Program-made: the position numbers and the translations under genes | NCBI RefSeq assembly: GCF_000320505.1 | Contig: NZ_BAGX02000008.1 | Span: forward strand, 48,397 to 112,396 | Direction: 5' to 3' | DNA: 64,000 bases | Source: Methanobrevibacter boviskoreani JH1 | GTDB lineage: Archaea; Methanobacteriota; Methanobacteria; Methanobacteriales; Methanobacteriaceae | Part shown: one piece after another, positions 1-10,838 of the stretch | Position numbering within the stretch: position 1 is the first letter of the stretch | Layout: each line of letters opens with the position of its first letter | Notes under the pieces: model-generated | What the model was told of the DNA's origin: nothing | The model's database searches: none | Seen by the model: the letters and a program-made list of their open reading frames with translations, nothing else

Positions 1-771
1 GTACAATGAAAAATAGTTAGTTTATTTATAATTATTTCTTACTTTTTATTTTTTTTTTTATTAAATAAGATATTTATAAGTTCTATTTTAATATTTAAGC
101 ATTTTTTATAATTATCTTTGCTATTTTATTATAGGTTTAATCATTTTTTCAATTTTTGAATTGTTTTTGGATTTTTTAGGATATTTGAATAAATCCTTTT
201 TATAAGTTTTTTTTAAATCGGGTTTTGGATTTTTTAAGATATTTTAAATACAAGTTTTTTTTCAATTTTCTAATTGTCCTTTTTAACTTTTTTAATTTAT
301 TTTTTATAAAAGAATAATTTTATTTTTTAATTTTTATTATTTTTAGAAATAATATTTTTAAATCATGAAATTAATTTACTCTATATTTTTTTTAATTTAA
401 ATGGTTTCATTGAGAATATGGTAATATTAGTTTAAAAACAGTTTTTAAATAGATTTTAAATTGTTGTGGTTTTTTTATTTTTTAATGATTAGCATCTGCT
501 TATATAAAATAATTCATTGTTAAAAACAGATTTTAAATTATTTTTAAGGTTTATAGTTTTTTTATCGATTTTTTAATGGTTAGATTGTGGTTGTATGAAA
601 GAATTCATTGTTAAAAATAGTTTTTTAAGGTTTATGGCTTTCATTTACTTAGGATGGATTAGGTCTTTAGAATCATTATAGAAGTAGTCTTCATTTATTG
701 TTTTAAAAATAGGCATGTTTTATTTGAAAACATGTTAAAATAAAGATATGGAGATTAAAGAAGTTTGGAAG
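1..771. other. AT-rich gene-free left edge
   Basis: No credible coding frame. The stretch is T-rich on the + strand and holds short imperfect repeats, for example ATTCATTGTTAAAAA near 511 and 602. The genes that begin the next block all point leftwards, so part of this is their 3' region. Confidence 0.6.
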
Positions 772-2562
772 CTAGAAAGCTCCTCCACCTCCACCACCAG
801 ATCCCCCTCCAATATCCCCAATATCGTAGGTATTAATGGTGTTTATTCCGGTTGTTATTGCAGATTCTAATGCATTCATTCCACCAAAGTAACTAAACAT
901 GAATACATCATTGTTGTAATAATAGCTGTCTGTGATGTTATTGTATGCAATGCTGTTCATTGCTTTTTCAACAGTTTTAGCAACTCCAAGTGCAGTTGCA
1001 TATATTAAATATTTGTTCCATATTTCAATGGACTCTGGAGGATATTCTTTTATTAATGAGTAGTCATTAAGATATTTCTTAAAGTTTAACCATTTCATTT
1101 CAAATTCCTTTCCTTCATTACTCCATCTTCCACCAAATGTTGAGGGTAATAGTAGTCCAATAATACCTGATGCTATTAATGCGATTGAACCTACAAATCC
1201 TATAGACTCTAGTTCCACATTTGTTCCAAACAAGAAGTATCCTAATATGATACCGGTTACTAAGATGATTAGGGATAAAATCATTATATAGACTGATCCG
1301 GTATCATCAAAGTATTCCCTTTTTATGCTTTCAGGTATATTTCTAGAGATAAAACTGGTTTTCCAGGCTCTGTATACGTTATTGAATCTTTCTGCATTTT
1401 CCTCGTTTTTCAAATCATTTTCCATCATTTTAAAGTCGATTACACCATTATACATAAAACCTTTAAGGATGTTTATCGCATGTTTCTGGTAGAATTCTAA
1501 ATTGGATTGGTCTTTGTCCGTAACTTCTAATCTAATATTGTTACTTTTATTTTCTGTTATATTGTCCCTATTTACAATTTTTAGATAACCGTCATTTATT
1601 AGTTCCATTATGCAGGCTTTAAATCCATTGTCATTTAAATCTCCCACATTTTTAAATCTGTCTGGTATCATTGCATTGATAAATGTTGGACTGTCATCTG
1701 TAGGAGGTTCCCTTTCATAGATTCCATTATACTCTATTTTAGGTTCCCTACCATATTTTAGGTATATTCCTACAACAGATACAATGTATATGAATTCTAG
1801 GATTATGGTAGAAACGCATCCCATATTTGCGATATCGTATTTTGTATTATACTCGGACTGTATCTTTTTAATCTCATCAAGACCATTCTTATTGATTATG
1901 TTTCCGTCTGTAGGGTTTGGATTAAATTCACTTCTTGGAATTGCTGCTCTAAGTTCAATGTATTCATCACTTTCCCTATAGTCTGTATGTAATTGTAAGG
2001 TGTTTTGGGTCCATTTGCTTGTTCCATCAAAGTTTTTCGGATTGATCCAGTATTCAACTCCATTTCTTGAGGGAACGTTTAGGCATGCTGTAAAATTACT
2101 AATGCCCTGGTCCCATTCACCTCCCCAGACCTTATATTGGACTTCGCCAACATCATTATATATTTTAACGGTGTTTTTCATTGTGTAGTTATAGGTCACA
2201 TTCACCTCACAGTCTGAGATTGCCTGTGTTTTTGCGGGATCCTTATATAGGTTGACGGTAAACTCTTTATAGTTATCTTCATTAGATACAGAAACACTGT
2301 TATAGGCTCCATCTGTCGTGACGCTATAATTTGTTAGACCTTCTCCATCTTTAACGGGTATTTCACGATTAACTCCATGAAATGTTCCTTTAAAATCATA
2401 GGTATATGTTTCTAAAACCTGCAGGTTACCGTTAGAGTCTACAGTCAGATTAACGATTCCCCGTGTAATGTCGTAGGATCTATCATCATCTGCTGTGATG
2501 GTAGGAATCAAAGCTAAAGCAATAGTTAAAATAATCAGTATTCCAACTATCTTCTTATCCAT
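772..2562 (-). CDS. DUF2207 family membrane protein
   Basis: 596 aa. An N-terminal signal or anchor (MDKKIVGILIILTIALAL) is followed by an extracellular beta-rich DUF2207 region with the recognisable start RGIVNLTVDSNGNLQV, a transmembrane segment near residue 250, a cytosolic region, two more transmembrane segments near 430-475, and a glycine-rich end (GGGSGGGGGGAF). This layout is normal for DUF2207 proteins, whose function is unknown. A GGTGAG ribosome binding site lies just upstream of the ATG. It sits 78 bp downstream of a lemA-like gene on the same strand, a pairing common in bacteria and archaea, so the two are probably co-transcribed and act together at the membrane. Family call is firm; role is not known. 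Confidence 0.88.
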   Translation of the reverse strand: MDKKIVGILIILTIALALIPTITADDDRSYDITRGIVNLTVDSNGNLQVLETYTYDFKGTFHGVNREIPVKDGEGLTNYSVTTDGAYNSVSVSNEDNYKEFTVNLYKDPAKTQAISDCEVNVTYNYTMKNTVKIYNDVGEVQYKVWGGEWDQGISNFTACLNVPSRNGVEYWINPKNFDGTSKWTQNTLQLHTDYRESDEYIELRAAIPRSEFNPNPTDGNIINKNGLDEIKKIQSEYNTKYDIANMGCVSTIILEFIYIVSVVGIYLKYGREPKIEYNGIYEREPPTDDSPTFINAMIPDRFKNVGDLNDNGFKACIMELINDGYLKIVNRDNITENKSNNIRLEVTDKDQSNLEFYQKHAINILKGFMYNGVIDFKMMENDLKNEENAERFNNVYRAWKTSFISRNIPESIKREYFDDTGSVYIMILSLIILVTGIILGYFLFGTNVELESIGFVGSIALIASGIIGLLLPSTFGGRWSNEGKEFEMKWLNFKKYLNDYSLIKEYPPESIEIWNKYLIYATALGVAKTVEKAMNSIAYNNITDSYYYNNDVFMFSYFGGMNALESAITTGINTINTYDIGDIGGGSGGGGGGAF

Positions 2563-2640
2563 AATATCTCACCTTTTGGATTAAAATCAGTAATTATTCT
2601 CTTTTAAAAATAGTAAAAAAAATAAAAATAAGAGTTTTGT

Positions 2641-3195
2641 TTAGAATTCAACTTTTGGTACCTGTTCTGAGCCGGGTGCTCCTTTAAAGAAATCCGCTTC
2701 TTTAAAGTTGAATATATTCGCAAATATGTTACTTGGGAATGTTTCACATTTATTGTTATACATTAATACAGTATCATTATAGAACTGTCTTGCATATGCG
2801 ATCTTGTCCTCCGTATCTTTAAGTTGGTTCTGTAAATTAATGAAATTCTCATTGGCCTTTAAATCAGGATAGTTTTCTGATACGGCAAATAAAGTTCTTA
2901 ATGTATCGGTTAACATATTGTTTGCTTCTGCAACCTCTTCCACTCCTTGAGCATGTAAAAGACCAGATCTTGCAGCGGTCACCTTTTCAAATACTTCCTT
3001 TTCATGACTTGCATAACCTTTTACAGTTTCTACAAGGTTTGGAATTAAGTCAGCACGCCTGTTAAGTTGGACCTCGATTTGCGCCCAGCTATTTTTCACT
3101 TTGTTTCTTGCATTAACAAGACCATTGTAGATTAGAATTATTCCAATAATCAGGATTACAACTATAACAAGAATAATAATCATAAGAATATCCAT
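2641..3195 (-). CDS. LemA family protein
   Basis: About 184 aa. One N-terminal membrane helix (residues 4-25) leads into the LemA signature: [19 protein letters not shown], then [20 protein letters not shown], with a helical bundle to the end. The frame stays open upstream to 3237, but the ATG at 3195 has a GGAGG site 8 nt before it (3204-3208) and gives a cleaner membrane anchor, so I prefer it. It is the first gene of a two-gene unit with the DUF2207 protein. LemA proteins are membrane-tethered helical proteins of unknown biochemical function. Confidence 0.9.
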   Translation of the reverse strand: MDILMIIILVIVVILIIGIILIYNGLVNARNKVKNSWAQIEVQLNRRADLIPNLVETVKGYASHEKEVFEKVTAARSGLLHAQGVEEVAEANNMLTDTLRTLFAVSENYPDLKANENFINLQNQLKDTEDKIAYARQFYNDTVLMYNNKCETFPSNIFANIFNFKEADFFKGAPGSEQVPKVEF

Positions 3196-3279
3196 AATAT
3201 TATCCTCCATACTATTATTTATTTTTAAGTATTTCATAATTTATTTAATTTTTGTTTAACTTTTTTAAAAATCACAATG

Positions 3280-3479
3280 CTTAATTGTTAAAAGCAGATC
3301 CTCCAATAATCAATATATTAAATATATAATATTGTCTGCATAAATAAAACTTAGTTGTTAAAAACAGGTTTTTCAGTATTCAATATTTAAAATGTATAAT
3401 ATTGTTTGTATAAATAAGGCTTAATTGTTTAAAACAGGTTTTCAGTATTTAAAATATAATATTATAAAAAATAATAAAA
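3280..3479. repeat. Three imperfect 70-bp tandem copies
   Basis: Copies start at 3280, 3350 and 3420, each beginning with CTTA(A/G)TTGTT and followed by AAAACAGG-like and ATAATATTGT-like stretches. The exact 70-bp period was counted by eye. They fill the gap between the lemA-like gene and the aldo/keto reductase, have no coding potential, and look like a replication-slippage duplication. Confidence 0.75.
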
Positions 3480-3488
3480 TAACTTAGG

Positions 3489-4712
3489 TTAAAGTTTATT
3501 TCTCATATCAAAGATTCTATTGGCTACTGGCAGTACAACATATTTGCCGATACCGTTTATAATGTTAAATCCAGGATATTCAAACTCGGATTTGACCTTT
3601 TTAAGTTCCTCCGGAATGTTAAGATGTTGGGTACATAACCTTACACATTTATTACATTGACTACATTTTCCAGCATTCTGGGAATTGCCGTCAAGCGCAC
3701 CGCCTAACTGTGTGAGATATTGTGTTCTTGCTTTAAGATCTTTTTTATTGAATAGGAATTTTTCATTATATAGATCGAAACATTTGGGGATGTTTACTCC
3801 TTCTGGACAAGGCATGCAGTAACCACAGGTTGCACAGTTGATTTTAAGGGATTTCTTCATCATGTTTCTTGCATGCTTAATTGTTTTAAGCTCCTCATCA
3901 CTTAACGAATTAGGTTTCACTTCCTTTGCAATCCTTATGTTTTCCCTTAACTGTTCTATATCTGTCATTCCGGATAGAACGCATGTAATCTCCGGATGGT
4001 TTAATACCCAGGATAAAGCCCATTCCGCATTGGTTTTTTTAGGGTTGACTTTTCTGAATTCCTCTTCAACTTTCTCCGGCATATCTCCTGCAAGGATCCC
4101 TCCTTTTAAAGGTTCCATTACAAATATTCCCATCTTTTTAGAGTGTGCATATTCAATGCAATCCATATCCATCTGAATGCCAGCATCATAATAGTTGAAT
4201 TGTATTAGACACATGTCCCAATCATACATATCAACTACTTTCTTAAAGTCCTTGATCTCTCCATGGTATGAAAAGCCTGCGTTTCTTATTTTACCTTCCT
4301 TTTTTGCTTTATCCAAGAATTCAAATACCTCGATATCTGAGAGTCTTTCCATAATTTTTAGGTTAACATTATGAAGGAAGTAATAGTCAATGTAATCCAT
4401 ACCTAAAGTTTTTAATTGTTTGTTGAGGTAAGGTTCCATTTCCTCCCTTCTTTTAATATTGAATGCAGGTATCTTTGTGGATATTTTCACTTTTTCCCTG
4501 TAACCGTCTTTTAGGGCATCTGCAATGAGCTTTTCATTGTTTCCATTGGAGTAAACATATGCGGTATCAATAAAATTTATACCATTGTTGATTCCAATTC
4601 TTAATAATCGTCTAGATTCCCCATATTCCCTTCCGTTTAATGAAAGTCTCATAGCTCCAAACCCAAGAGGTGAAATACTATCTCCATTCTTCTCAATCAC
4701 TCTATTTTCCAT
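3489..4712 (-). CDS. Aldo/keto reductase with C-terminal Fe-S domain
   Basis: 407 aa. Residues 1-280 form an aldo/keto reductase barrel: the start PLGFGAMRL, the catalytic Asp/Tyr motif in NFIDTAYVYSNG, the lysine in KISTKIP and the His in YFLHNVN. The C-terminal part carries two ferredoxin-like cysteine groups, CATCGYCMPC near 294 and CSQCNKCVRLC near 350, as in the large AKR/4Fe-4S subfamily of anaerobes. Likely an NAD(P)-linked carbonyl reductase coupled to an Fe-S electron carrier; substrate unknown. It stands alone. Confidence 0.9.
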   Translation of the reverse strand: MENRVIEKNGDSISPLGFGAMRLSLNGREYGESRRLLRIGINNGINFIDTAYVYSNGNNEKLIADALKDGYREKVKISTKIPAFNIKRREEMEPYLNKQLKTLGMDYIDYYFLHNVNLKIMERLSDIEVFEFLDKAKKEGKIRNAGFSYHGEIKDFKKVVDMYDWDMCLIQFNYYDAGIQMDMDCIEYAHSKKMGIFVMEPLKGGILAGDMPEKVEEEFRKVNPKKTNAEWALSWVLNHPEITCVLSGMTDIEQLRENIRIAKEVKPNSLSDEELKTIKHARNMMKKSLKINCATCGYCMPCPEGVNIPKCFDLYNEKFLFNKKDLKARTQYLTQLGGALDGNSQNAGKCSQCNKCVRLCTQHLNIPEELKKVKSEFEYPGFNIINGIGKYVVLPVANRIFDMRNKL

Positions 4713-4987
4713 ATTATCATTTTTTGATTTTAATTATTAATCATTATTATCTTTTTTATTTTTTGTATAAATACTTTCTAATTATCTGATATTTTTTTAT
4801 ATAATCCTATAGGATTTCCAATAGATGTTCTTAGAATATATTGATTTTTATGATTTTTCTATTGACTTTTTAAACATTAAGTATCCTCTTTATAAAACTT
4901 AAATATTATAAGATAAATACCATTTATTGTTATATTTTTAGGAAGTAAGGTAGAGATCATATTTATTTTTAATAGGTGTAGAAAATC

Positions 4988-6466
4988 ATGAAAGTATTAT
5001 TTTTGAATTTACCATATGAATTCAATATTAGTAGGGCAAGTCGTTGGCCAGAGAAGACAAAATCAGGTACTTTATATTATCCCTATTGGCTTGCTTACTG
5101 TGTTGGAGTATGTGAGGATTATGGAATTGACGTTAAATTAGTTGATTGTATTACGAAAAACTTTACATTAGAGGATACCTTAAATGAAATATCCTCATAC
5201 AATCCAGATTATATTATGTGTGAGACAACTACACCTACATGTAGCTATGATTATAACACCCTAAACAGGATTAAAGACAGTTTTCCCAATATTAAAATTA
5301 TCTGTGGTGGAACACATCCTACAATTCTGCCGGAGGATGTTCTAAACAAATGCTACGGGGTAGATATTGTCGTTCGTCAGGAATACGATTTTACCGTACC
5401 TGAGATTGTAAAGGCAGGTGGGGATTCAATTGTAGACTACGGTCAACTTAAAGATATTGAGGGAATCTCCTATAGGGATGAGGACGGTAAGATTGTCCAT
5501 AACATTGACAGACCTTTAGTTGATTTGGATAAGCTTCCTTGGGTATCTAAGGTCTATCAGGAATTCCTGGATTGTAACGATTATGCATATGCATTTGCAC
5601 AGAAACCTATGATACAGATTGTATCAAGTAGAGGCTGCCCAAATAAATGTAACTTCTGTTCCTATCCATCAACAATGGGTGGAAGATTGTATCGTTTAAG
5701 ATCCGTTAAAGATCTGGTGGATGAAATCGAGTATATCCTAACTGACATGCCTGAAATCAAGGAAATATTTATTGAGGATGATACTTTCACAGTAAACAAG
5801 AAACGTGTAATGGAAGTATGTGATGAGATTATAGAAAGGGGTCTTAAACCAATATGGTCTTGCAATACAAGGGTGGATCTTGACTATGAAACGATGGCCA
5901 AAATGAAGGGGGCAGGCTGTAGGTTACTTGTATGCGGTTATGAATCAGGTAACCAGGAAGTGCTTGATAAGACTAAAAAAGGAATTACTCTTGAACAGTC
6001 ACGTAACTTTGCCAGATATGCTCGTGATTTGGATATTAAAGTATTCGGATGCTTTATGATTGGTCTTACAGGGGATAATCTTGAAACCATTAATCAAACC
6101 TATGAATTTGCAAAGGAGGTTTATCCTGACATGTGTTTCTTCCAGCAGGCGGTGCCTTTCCCAGGTACGGAATTCTATAATTGGGCACGGGACAATGATT
6201 ATCTCATAACCGAGGACTATTCCCATTGGTTGAATGATGAGGGCTATCTTAATTGTTTGGTTGACTATCCCTATGCAAGTCATGAGGAGATTGAAAAAAT
6301 TAGGGATAACCTGATGAGCAAATATTATTTCTCATTTACATATATTGTTAAAACATTTCTTGCAAATCTCACATGGGAAGAATTTAAACGTAATGTACGT
6401 GGTGGAACTCAATATATATCATTTAGAATTAAGAAATTCTTCCATAAATCAAGTGAGGAACAATAA
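4988..6466 (+). CDS. B12-binding domain radical SAM protein
   Basis: 492 aa. The N-terminal 170 residues match a cobalamin-binding fold (ICGGTHPTILPED), followed by a radical SAM core with the cluster motif CPNKCNFCSYP near residue 217 and the SAM-side motif FIEDDTFTVN. Such proteins carry out radical methylations or rearrangements; here the substrate cannot be read. The start has an AGGTG site 9 nt upstream. It is monocistronic and flanked by AT-rich gaps. Members near lipid or hopanoid genes are often annotated as Mg-protoporphyrin-type cyclases, which would be a guess. Confidence 0.88.
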   Translation: MKVLFLNLPYEFNISRASRWPEKTKSGTLYYPYWLAYCVGVCEDYGIDVKLVDCITKNFTLEDTLNEISSYNPDYIMCETTTPTCSYDYNTLNRIKDSFPNIKIICGGTHPTILPEDVLNKCYGVDIVVRQEYDFTVPEIVKAGGDSIVDYGQLKDIEGISYRDEDGKIVHNIDRPLVDLDKLPWVSKVYQEFLDCNDYAYAFAQKPMIQIVSSRGCPNKCNFCSYPSTMGGRLYRLRSVKDLVDEIEYILTDMPEIKEIFIEDDTFTVNKKRVMEVCDEIIERGLKPIWSCNTRVDLDYETMAKMKGAGCRLLVCGYESGNQEVLDKTKKGITLEQSRNFARYARDLDIKVFGCFMIGLTGDNLETINQTYEFAKEVYPDMCFFQQAVPFPGTEFYNWARDNDYLITEDYSHWLNDEGYLNCLVDYPYASHEEIEKIRDNLMSKYYFSFTYIVKTFLANLTWEEFKRNVRGGTQYISFRIKKFFHKSSEEQ

Positions 6467-6836
6467 TTCCTCATTATTAGCTATTTTTTTTAAATTAAAT
6501 TTATTTTAAGTATTATCTTTTCTTTTATGTATAAAATTGAAAAGTTTATTTTTTTAAATTAGGAAAACTATAAACCTTTCATATAAAGATATGTTGTTTA
6601 AAATAATAGAAATTGGATTTTTTTTAAGTTATTAAGGTAAAAAGTTTATCTTTAAAAATAGGAAATGTTGGAAATTATTTTTTTAATATAAATATTTTTT
6701 TTACTAAATTAAATTATGAATTTTATGTAAAAAACATTATTGGAAAAATAGAAGTTTTTAACTATAGAAATTACTTTTAAAATAAGAAAAATAGAAGTTT
6801 TTTAAATTGAAAAACTTTAAAACTTTTAAATGCTGT
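6467..6836. other. Gene-free AT-rich gap
   Basis: Convergent intergenic region between the radical SAM gene and the DUF2304 gene. Only runs of A and T and short repeats of AAAATAGAAG type; no RNA gene or coding frame seen. Confidence 0.55.
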
Positions 6837-7190
6837 TTATTCTTTCTTATTGTTCTTATCAATAATACTGTTTAATTTATAGATATTGTCATTCAGCTCC
6901 TCTACTTTTTGAGCTGTTTTGAAACTAAAGTATAGAAGTATAGCTAAAGCGGCTGAGAATATCAAATCAAGACCACGTCTAAAACCTATGTAATTACTCA
7001 TGAATGTTGTAAAATCACCTAAAAATGATACAACAATCATTAGAATAAAGAATATGTCCCACAACACTATTAGTCCCAAGTGGATTTCATGATTTTTATA
7101 TTTTCTATGGGCATAGTATATTGCAATAATTCCAATTATTATTGCTGCAGGCTGGTACAGATGAAAAGGTAGGTTTAGTCCAAAAATAAT
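6837..7190 (-). CDS. DUF2304-like small membrane protein
   Basis: The visible canonical start is a TTG at 7079 (80 aa), but the same frame is open upstream to 7211 and encodes a further conserved-looking N-terminus: QPAAIIIGIIAIYYAHRKYK then HEIHLGLIVLWDIFFI. That is the usual first helix and linker of DUF2304 proteins, so the gene very likely starts near 7187-7190. No ATG, GTG or TTG is available there; an ATT follows a purine-rich AAGAGGGAT. Three membrane helices and a short charged coiled tail. Lies just after cobA on the same strand. DUF2304 proteins often accompany glycosyltransferases, but not here. Confidence 0.7.
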   Translation of the reverse strand: MIFGLNLPFHLYQPAAIIIGIIAIYYAHRKYKNHEIHLGLIVLWDIFFILMIVVSFLGDFTTFMSNYIGFRRGLDLIFSAALAILLYFSFKTAQKVEELNDNIYKLNSIIDKNNKKE

Positions 7191-7204
7191 ATCCCTCTTA
7201 TTAT

Positions 7205-7951
7205 TTATTCTTTAGCTTTTAGGTAATCTAAATCCTTAAACACATCAATGACATTTCCAATTATTAAAATCGCAGGTGTATTTATATTTTTGTCTGCAAT
7301 ATTGTCAAGTGTTCCAAATATTACCCTTTCATTGGGAAGTGTTCCGCTTTCTATGACACATGTAGGTGTTTTACCGTCACGATATTTCATGATTTCCTGT
7401 GTATTTTCTTTAATGTTTCCGATTCCCATTAGGATGATTAAGGTATCTGCTGTAAAATCCCATTTGACCTGTTTGTCTGGTTTTGTTGGGTCTTCATGAC
7501 CAGTAACAACTGTAAATGACGTTGCAACTGCCCTGTGTGTTATTGGTAATCCAAGTGATGTAGGTGCACCTACTGCTGAGGTAACCCCTGGAATAACTTC
7601 AAAATCAATTCCAGCTTTTGCAAGTTCGAGGATTTCCTCTCCCCCACGTCCGAACACAAAAGGATCTCCACCTTTAAGACGTACCACAACGGGGTCCTTA
7701 CCTTCCTTGTTATTGGATCTGTCCTGAGCCTCCTTAACGATAAGCTCGTTGATCTCATCCTGTTTTTTATAGTGGGAACCTGCTTTTTTACCTACATATA
7801 TTTTCTTAGCAGTATCCGGAGCATAATTTAATATTTCATCATTTGATAAATAGTCATATAAAACTACATCAGCTTTTTTAAGTATTTTTACAGCTTTTAC
7901 GGTTATTAAATCTGCATCTCCAGGTCCTGCACCTACTAAATACACTACCAT
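7205..7951 (-). CDS. cobA: Uroporphyrinogen-III C-methyltransferase
   Basis: 248 aa, the usual length of a stand-alone SUMT. It adds two methyl groups from SAM to uroporphyrinogen III to make precorrin-2, the branch point to cobalamin, F430 and d1-type cofactors. Motifs: [11 protein letters not shown] near the start, [27 protein letters not shown] and PITHR. The start ATG follows a GTGAT site. A methanogen needs this step for coenzyme F430 and B12. It follows purQ on the same strand after a 68-bp gap and may be read from the same transcript. Confidence 0.95.
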   Translation of the reverse strand: MVVYLVGAGPGDADLITVKAVKILKKADVVLYDYLSNDEILNYAPDTAKKIYVGKKAGSHYKKQDEINELIVKEAQDRSNNKEGKDPVVVRLKGGDPFVFGRGGEEILELAKAGIDFEVIPGVTSAVGAPTSLGLPITHRAVATSFTVVTGHEDPTKPDKQVKWDFTADTLIILMGIGNIKENTQEIMKYRDGKTPTCVIESGTLPNERVIFGTLDNIADKNINTPAILIIGNVIDVFKDLDYLKAKE

Positions 7952-8019
7952 TTTATCACATTTTTTTCTTTAAATAGTTGGAATTTTATTTTTTTTATTG
8001 TCCTTTATCTTTTTAAGGA

Positions 8020-8673
8020 TCAGCTATTGTCAATCATACCTTTAAATACTTTAAGTCCGTCGTCTGAACCTAAAATTTTCTCGCATGCCCTTTCAGGGTG
8101 AGGCATCATTGCACAGACAAGTCCAGATTCATCACATACGCCTGTGATTTTTTCAATGGATCCGTTTGGATTTTCATCATTAAACTGGAACAATATTTGG
8201 TCCTGATCATGTAAAAGCTCAACATCCTCTGTATAGAATCTTCCTTCTGCATGGGCTATTGGTATTTGAACCACCTCATCCTTCTTGTAGTATGATGTAA
8301 ACGGACTGCGTGTGGTCTTGACCTTAAGCTCTATTGACTGACAATTAAATTTGGGATATTCGTTTGTGATGAAAACCCCTGGAACAAGTCCTATTTCTCC
8401 TAGGATTTGGGCACCATTACATATTCCAAGTACTGGTTTTTCCTCTTTAACCAATGCTTTTACTCCGTCAATTACAGGTGTGATTGAAGCTATTGCTCCT
8501 GCACGTAAGTAATCTCCATATGAAAATCCCCCTGGAATGACAATACCGTCATAGTCAGTTAGATCCTCATCCTTCCACCAAACGTAATCGGCCTCTGCAC
8601 CAGCAAGTTCCAATGCATGATGAACATCCCTATCACAGTTTGTTCCTGGAAATCTTATTACTCCTATTCTCAT
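8020..8673 (-). CDS. purQ: FGAM synthase glutaminase subunit PurQ
   Basis: 217 aa. Supplies ammonia from glutamine for conversion of FGAR to FGAM in purine synthesis, as part of the PurSQL complex. Class I amidotransferase motifs: nucleophile Cys in [10 protein letters not shown], the FPGTNCDRD start, and the His/Glu pair in MPHPERACE near the end. Start ATG has a GGGGGAT site. It follows purS by 14 bp, so the two are surely co-transcribed. The large subunit purL is not in the window. Confidence 0.96.
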   Translation of the reverse strand: MRIGVIRFPGTNCDRDVHHALELAGAEADYVWWKDEDLTDYDGIVIPGGFSYGDYLRAGAIASITPVIDGVKALVKEEKPVLGICNGAQILGEIGLVPGVFITNEYPKFNCQSIELKVKTTRSPFTSYYKKDEVVQIPIAHAEGRFYTEDVELLHDQDQILFQFNDENPNGSIEKITGVCDESGLVCAMMPHPERACEKILGSDDGLKVFKGMIDNS

Positions 8674-8687
8674 GTTATCCCCCGTAT

Positions 8688-8960
8688 CTATTCTTTAAGT
8701 CCGCAGTCTACACTTTCCGGGAAAACAAGGATTTTGTAATTATGAATTACAGGGTTACAGAGTAATCTTTGACACATATCGTCCACTTCGGATTTTACCT
8801 CCTCAGTGTTTTCCCCTTCCATCTGGAAAGTAATGATGCTTTTGGTTTTGGTGTCTGATACATTATAACCAAGTAGGGAAAGTGAGTTTTCAATAGTTTT
8901 TGCCTCGGGATTCAACATTCCTTCTTTAAGATATATTGTTACTTCTATATCATATTTCAT
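8688..8960 (-). CDS. purS: FGAM synthase subunit PurS
   Basis: 90 aa, typical PurS length. Small dimeric subunit that bridges PurQ and PurL. The start [20 protein letters not shown] and the central [13 protein letters not shown] are family hallmarks; the end is slightly longer than in most bacteria. GTGAT ribosome binding site. Middle gene of purC-purS-purQ. Confidence 0.95.
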   Translation of the reverse strand: MKYDIEVTIYLKEGMLNPEAKTIENSLSLLGYNVSDTKTKSIITFQMEGENTEEVKSEVDDMCQRLLCNPVIHNYKILVFPESVDCGLKE

Positions 8961-9040
8961 TTAAATCACTCATAATATATTTTTATTGGGATAATCTAGA
9001 ATTACAAATTTTATATTAAATAGTTTAACTAACAACAAGT

Positions 9041-9781
9041 CTATAAATTCCATTTAGCTTTGTCATCATCAGTAATTAATCTATTGAAGACCTCTTCATA
9101 AGCGCTCATGACTTTATCGTCTTGGCCTTTTCTGAATAATTCTTTATCTAACATGTCCATAGTATCTGCGTCCCATAATCTACAACTATCTGGACTAATC
9201 TCATCACCAAGAACGATTTTACCTTCGGAATCTTTACCAAATTCAATTTTAAAGTCAACTAAGATAATGCCAACTTTTTTAAACATGTCCTTCATTATGT
9301 CATTGATTTTAAGTGCAGTTTCCTTAATGAAATCAAGTTCCTCTTGAGTTGCAAGACCAAGTGCTTTGGAAATGGAATCATTTATGGCAGGATCATGGAA
9401 TTCGTCACTTTTATAATCGGTTTGTACAATAGGTGGGTTTAGTGGAGTCTTATCCTCAAAAGGAAATGTCCTGACTAAACTTCCAGTTGCTATATTACGT
9501 ACAATGACTTCAAGAGGAATCATGTCAAGTTTTTTAACAACTAAGGTCTTAGGTTTTTGAAGCTCTATTAATTGGGTATCAATGCCATTGTCGGCAAGCA
9601 CTTCAAAGATTTTAGCGGTAATTATTGAATTGTAATAACCCTTTTTATCCATGGTCTCTTTTCTTGCACCGTCACCAGCAGTCATATCGTCACGGAATTC
9701 AACAATAACTTTATCAGCTTCATTAGTTTCATAAACGCTTTTAGCCTTTCCTTCATACATTAGTTCAGTCTTTTCAATCAT
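9041..9781 (-). CDS. purC: SAICAR synthetase PurC
   Basis: 246 aa. Joins aspartate to CAIR with ATP to give SAICAR. Motifs: ELMYEGKAKSVYET (ATP-binding start), VEFRDDMTAGDGA, PLEVIVRNIATGS and DEISPDSCRLWD. GAGGAT site before the ATG. First gene of the leftward purine group; 80 bp separate it from purS. Confidence 0.96.
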   Translation of the reverse strand: MIEKTELMYEGKAKSVYETNEADKVIVEFRDDMTAGDGARKETMDKKGYYNSIITAKIFEVLADNGIDTQLIELQKPKTLVVKKLDMIPLEVIVRNIATGSLVRTFPFEDKTPLNPPIVQTDYKSDEFHDPAINDSISKALGLATQEELDFIKETALKINDIMKDMFKKVGIILVDFKIEFGKDSEGKIVLGDEISPDSCRLWDADTMDMLDKELFRKGQDDKVMSAYEEVFNRLITDDDKAKWNL

Positions 9782-9998
9782 TTTAATCCTCTAATAATTT
9801 GAAAATATTTAAAGAAAATTATTAATTTTAAATAAATATACAATATTCTTATTTATGATTTTATTATTAATTATATATTTTGTTATTGACCATCAATAAT
9901 CTTTTATGAAAACTAATTTCTACATTAAATAAAATTAGATTAATTTTTATATGAGATAAAATTAGATTATAATATGACTAGAAATTATAGGTGGTAAC

Positions 9999-10199
9999 AT
10001 GAAAACCAAGATTGAAAATGGATTTAGGTTAACAATTCCTTTAAAATATAGGGAAGAATTAGGTATTAAACAAGACAATTTTGTTATATGGAATGTTAAA
10101 GATGGTAAACTAGAATTAGAGTTTATTGATGATGATACTATAGATATGCACAGTATAATTAGAAATCAACCTTGGGATGCATCTAAAGAAGAAAATTAA
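9999..10199 (+). CDS. AbrB/MazE-like DNA-binding protein
   Basis: 66 aa. Residues 1-45 look like a swapped-hairpin AbrB/SpoVT domain (ENGFRLTIPLKYREELGIKQ, then FVIWNVKDGKLELEF), the fold used by MazE antitoxins and archaeal AbrB regulators. The tail is acidic and Trp-containing. The ATG follows AGGTGG. No toxin gene is next to it on either side, so it may be a free-standing regulator or an orphan antitoxin. Confidence 0.75.
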   Translation: MKTKIENGFRLTIPLKYREELGIKQDNFVIWNVKDGKLELEFIDDDTIDMHSIIRNQPWDASKEEN

Positions 10200-10838
10200 T
10201 AATTTCAAATTAATTTTAAACATTTTTTCATTGTTTTATATATTATTTTTTTGTTAATCTCATTTTATTAATTAAATATGGAAATTATCTAATTTTAGTA
10301 AATATGATTTTTAAATTAACATTTTAAAGGTTTTAGATACTTTTAACATAAGGGTCTTTAAACTTTTAGTGTTGTTAAAGATTCAACGATAAAAGACTAT
10401 TTTTTTTTTAATCTCAACTTAAAAGCAATATTTAATTAAAGTATAAGTTTAAAACAATTCGCCTATATAAAATACGGGTATTTTTAATAAAATCTTTTTT
10501 ATTTTCAGATATACTTAATATTTAAATAGTATTACAACTTAATTATTACAAAATAAGAAATTTTTTTAAAAAGATTAGGTTTAAATTTTAATATATAAAT
10601 TATAAACAACAAATATAACAGTAAGTACATTTGGAATCTTAAAAGATAAAAATCAATCTTATAGATAACTGTGGAATTAAATTAAATTTAAATTAAATGA
10701 ATGTATATGGATTGATTTTTTTAAGAGTTTCTTAGATAAAATGGAAATTTTTAAATTTAGATTTATTAATAGGATTTATTTACAATATAAATTCATGATG
10801 GAAACTTTATGATTATTTATTTAATGGAGTTATAGATT
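10200..10838. other. Gene-free gap upstream of glmS
   Basis: 639 bp, very AT rich, without a coding frame, structured RNA or clear repeat. The last 100 bp must hold the glmS promoter. Confidence 0.5.

Noticed and set aside
10200..10838. glmS ribozyme or riboswitch upstream of glmS
   Set aside because: No conserved core or G+C-rich structure; this ribozyme is a bacterial feature.
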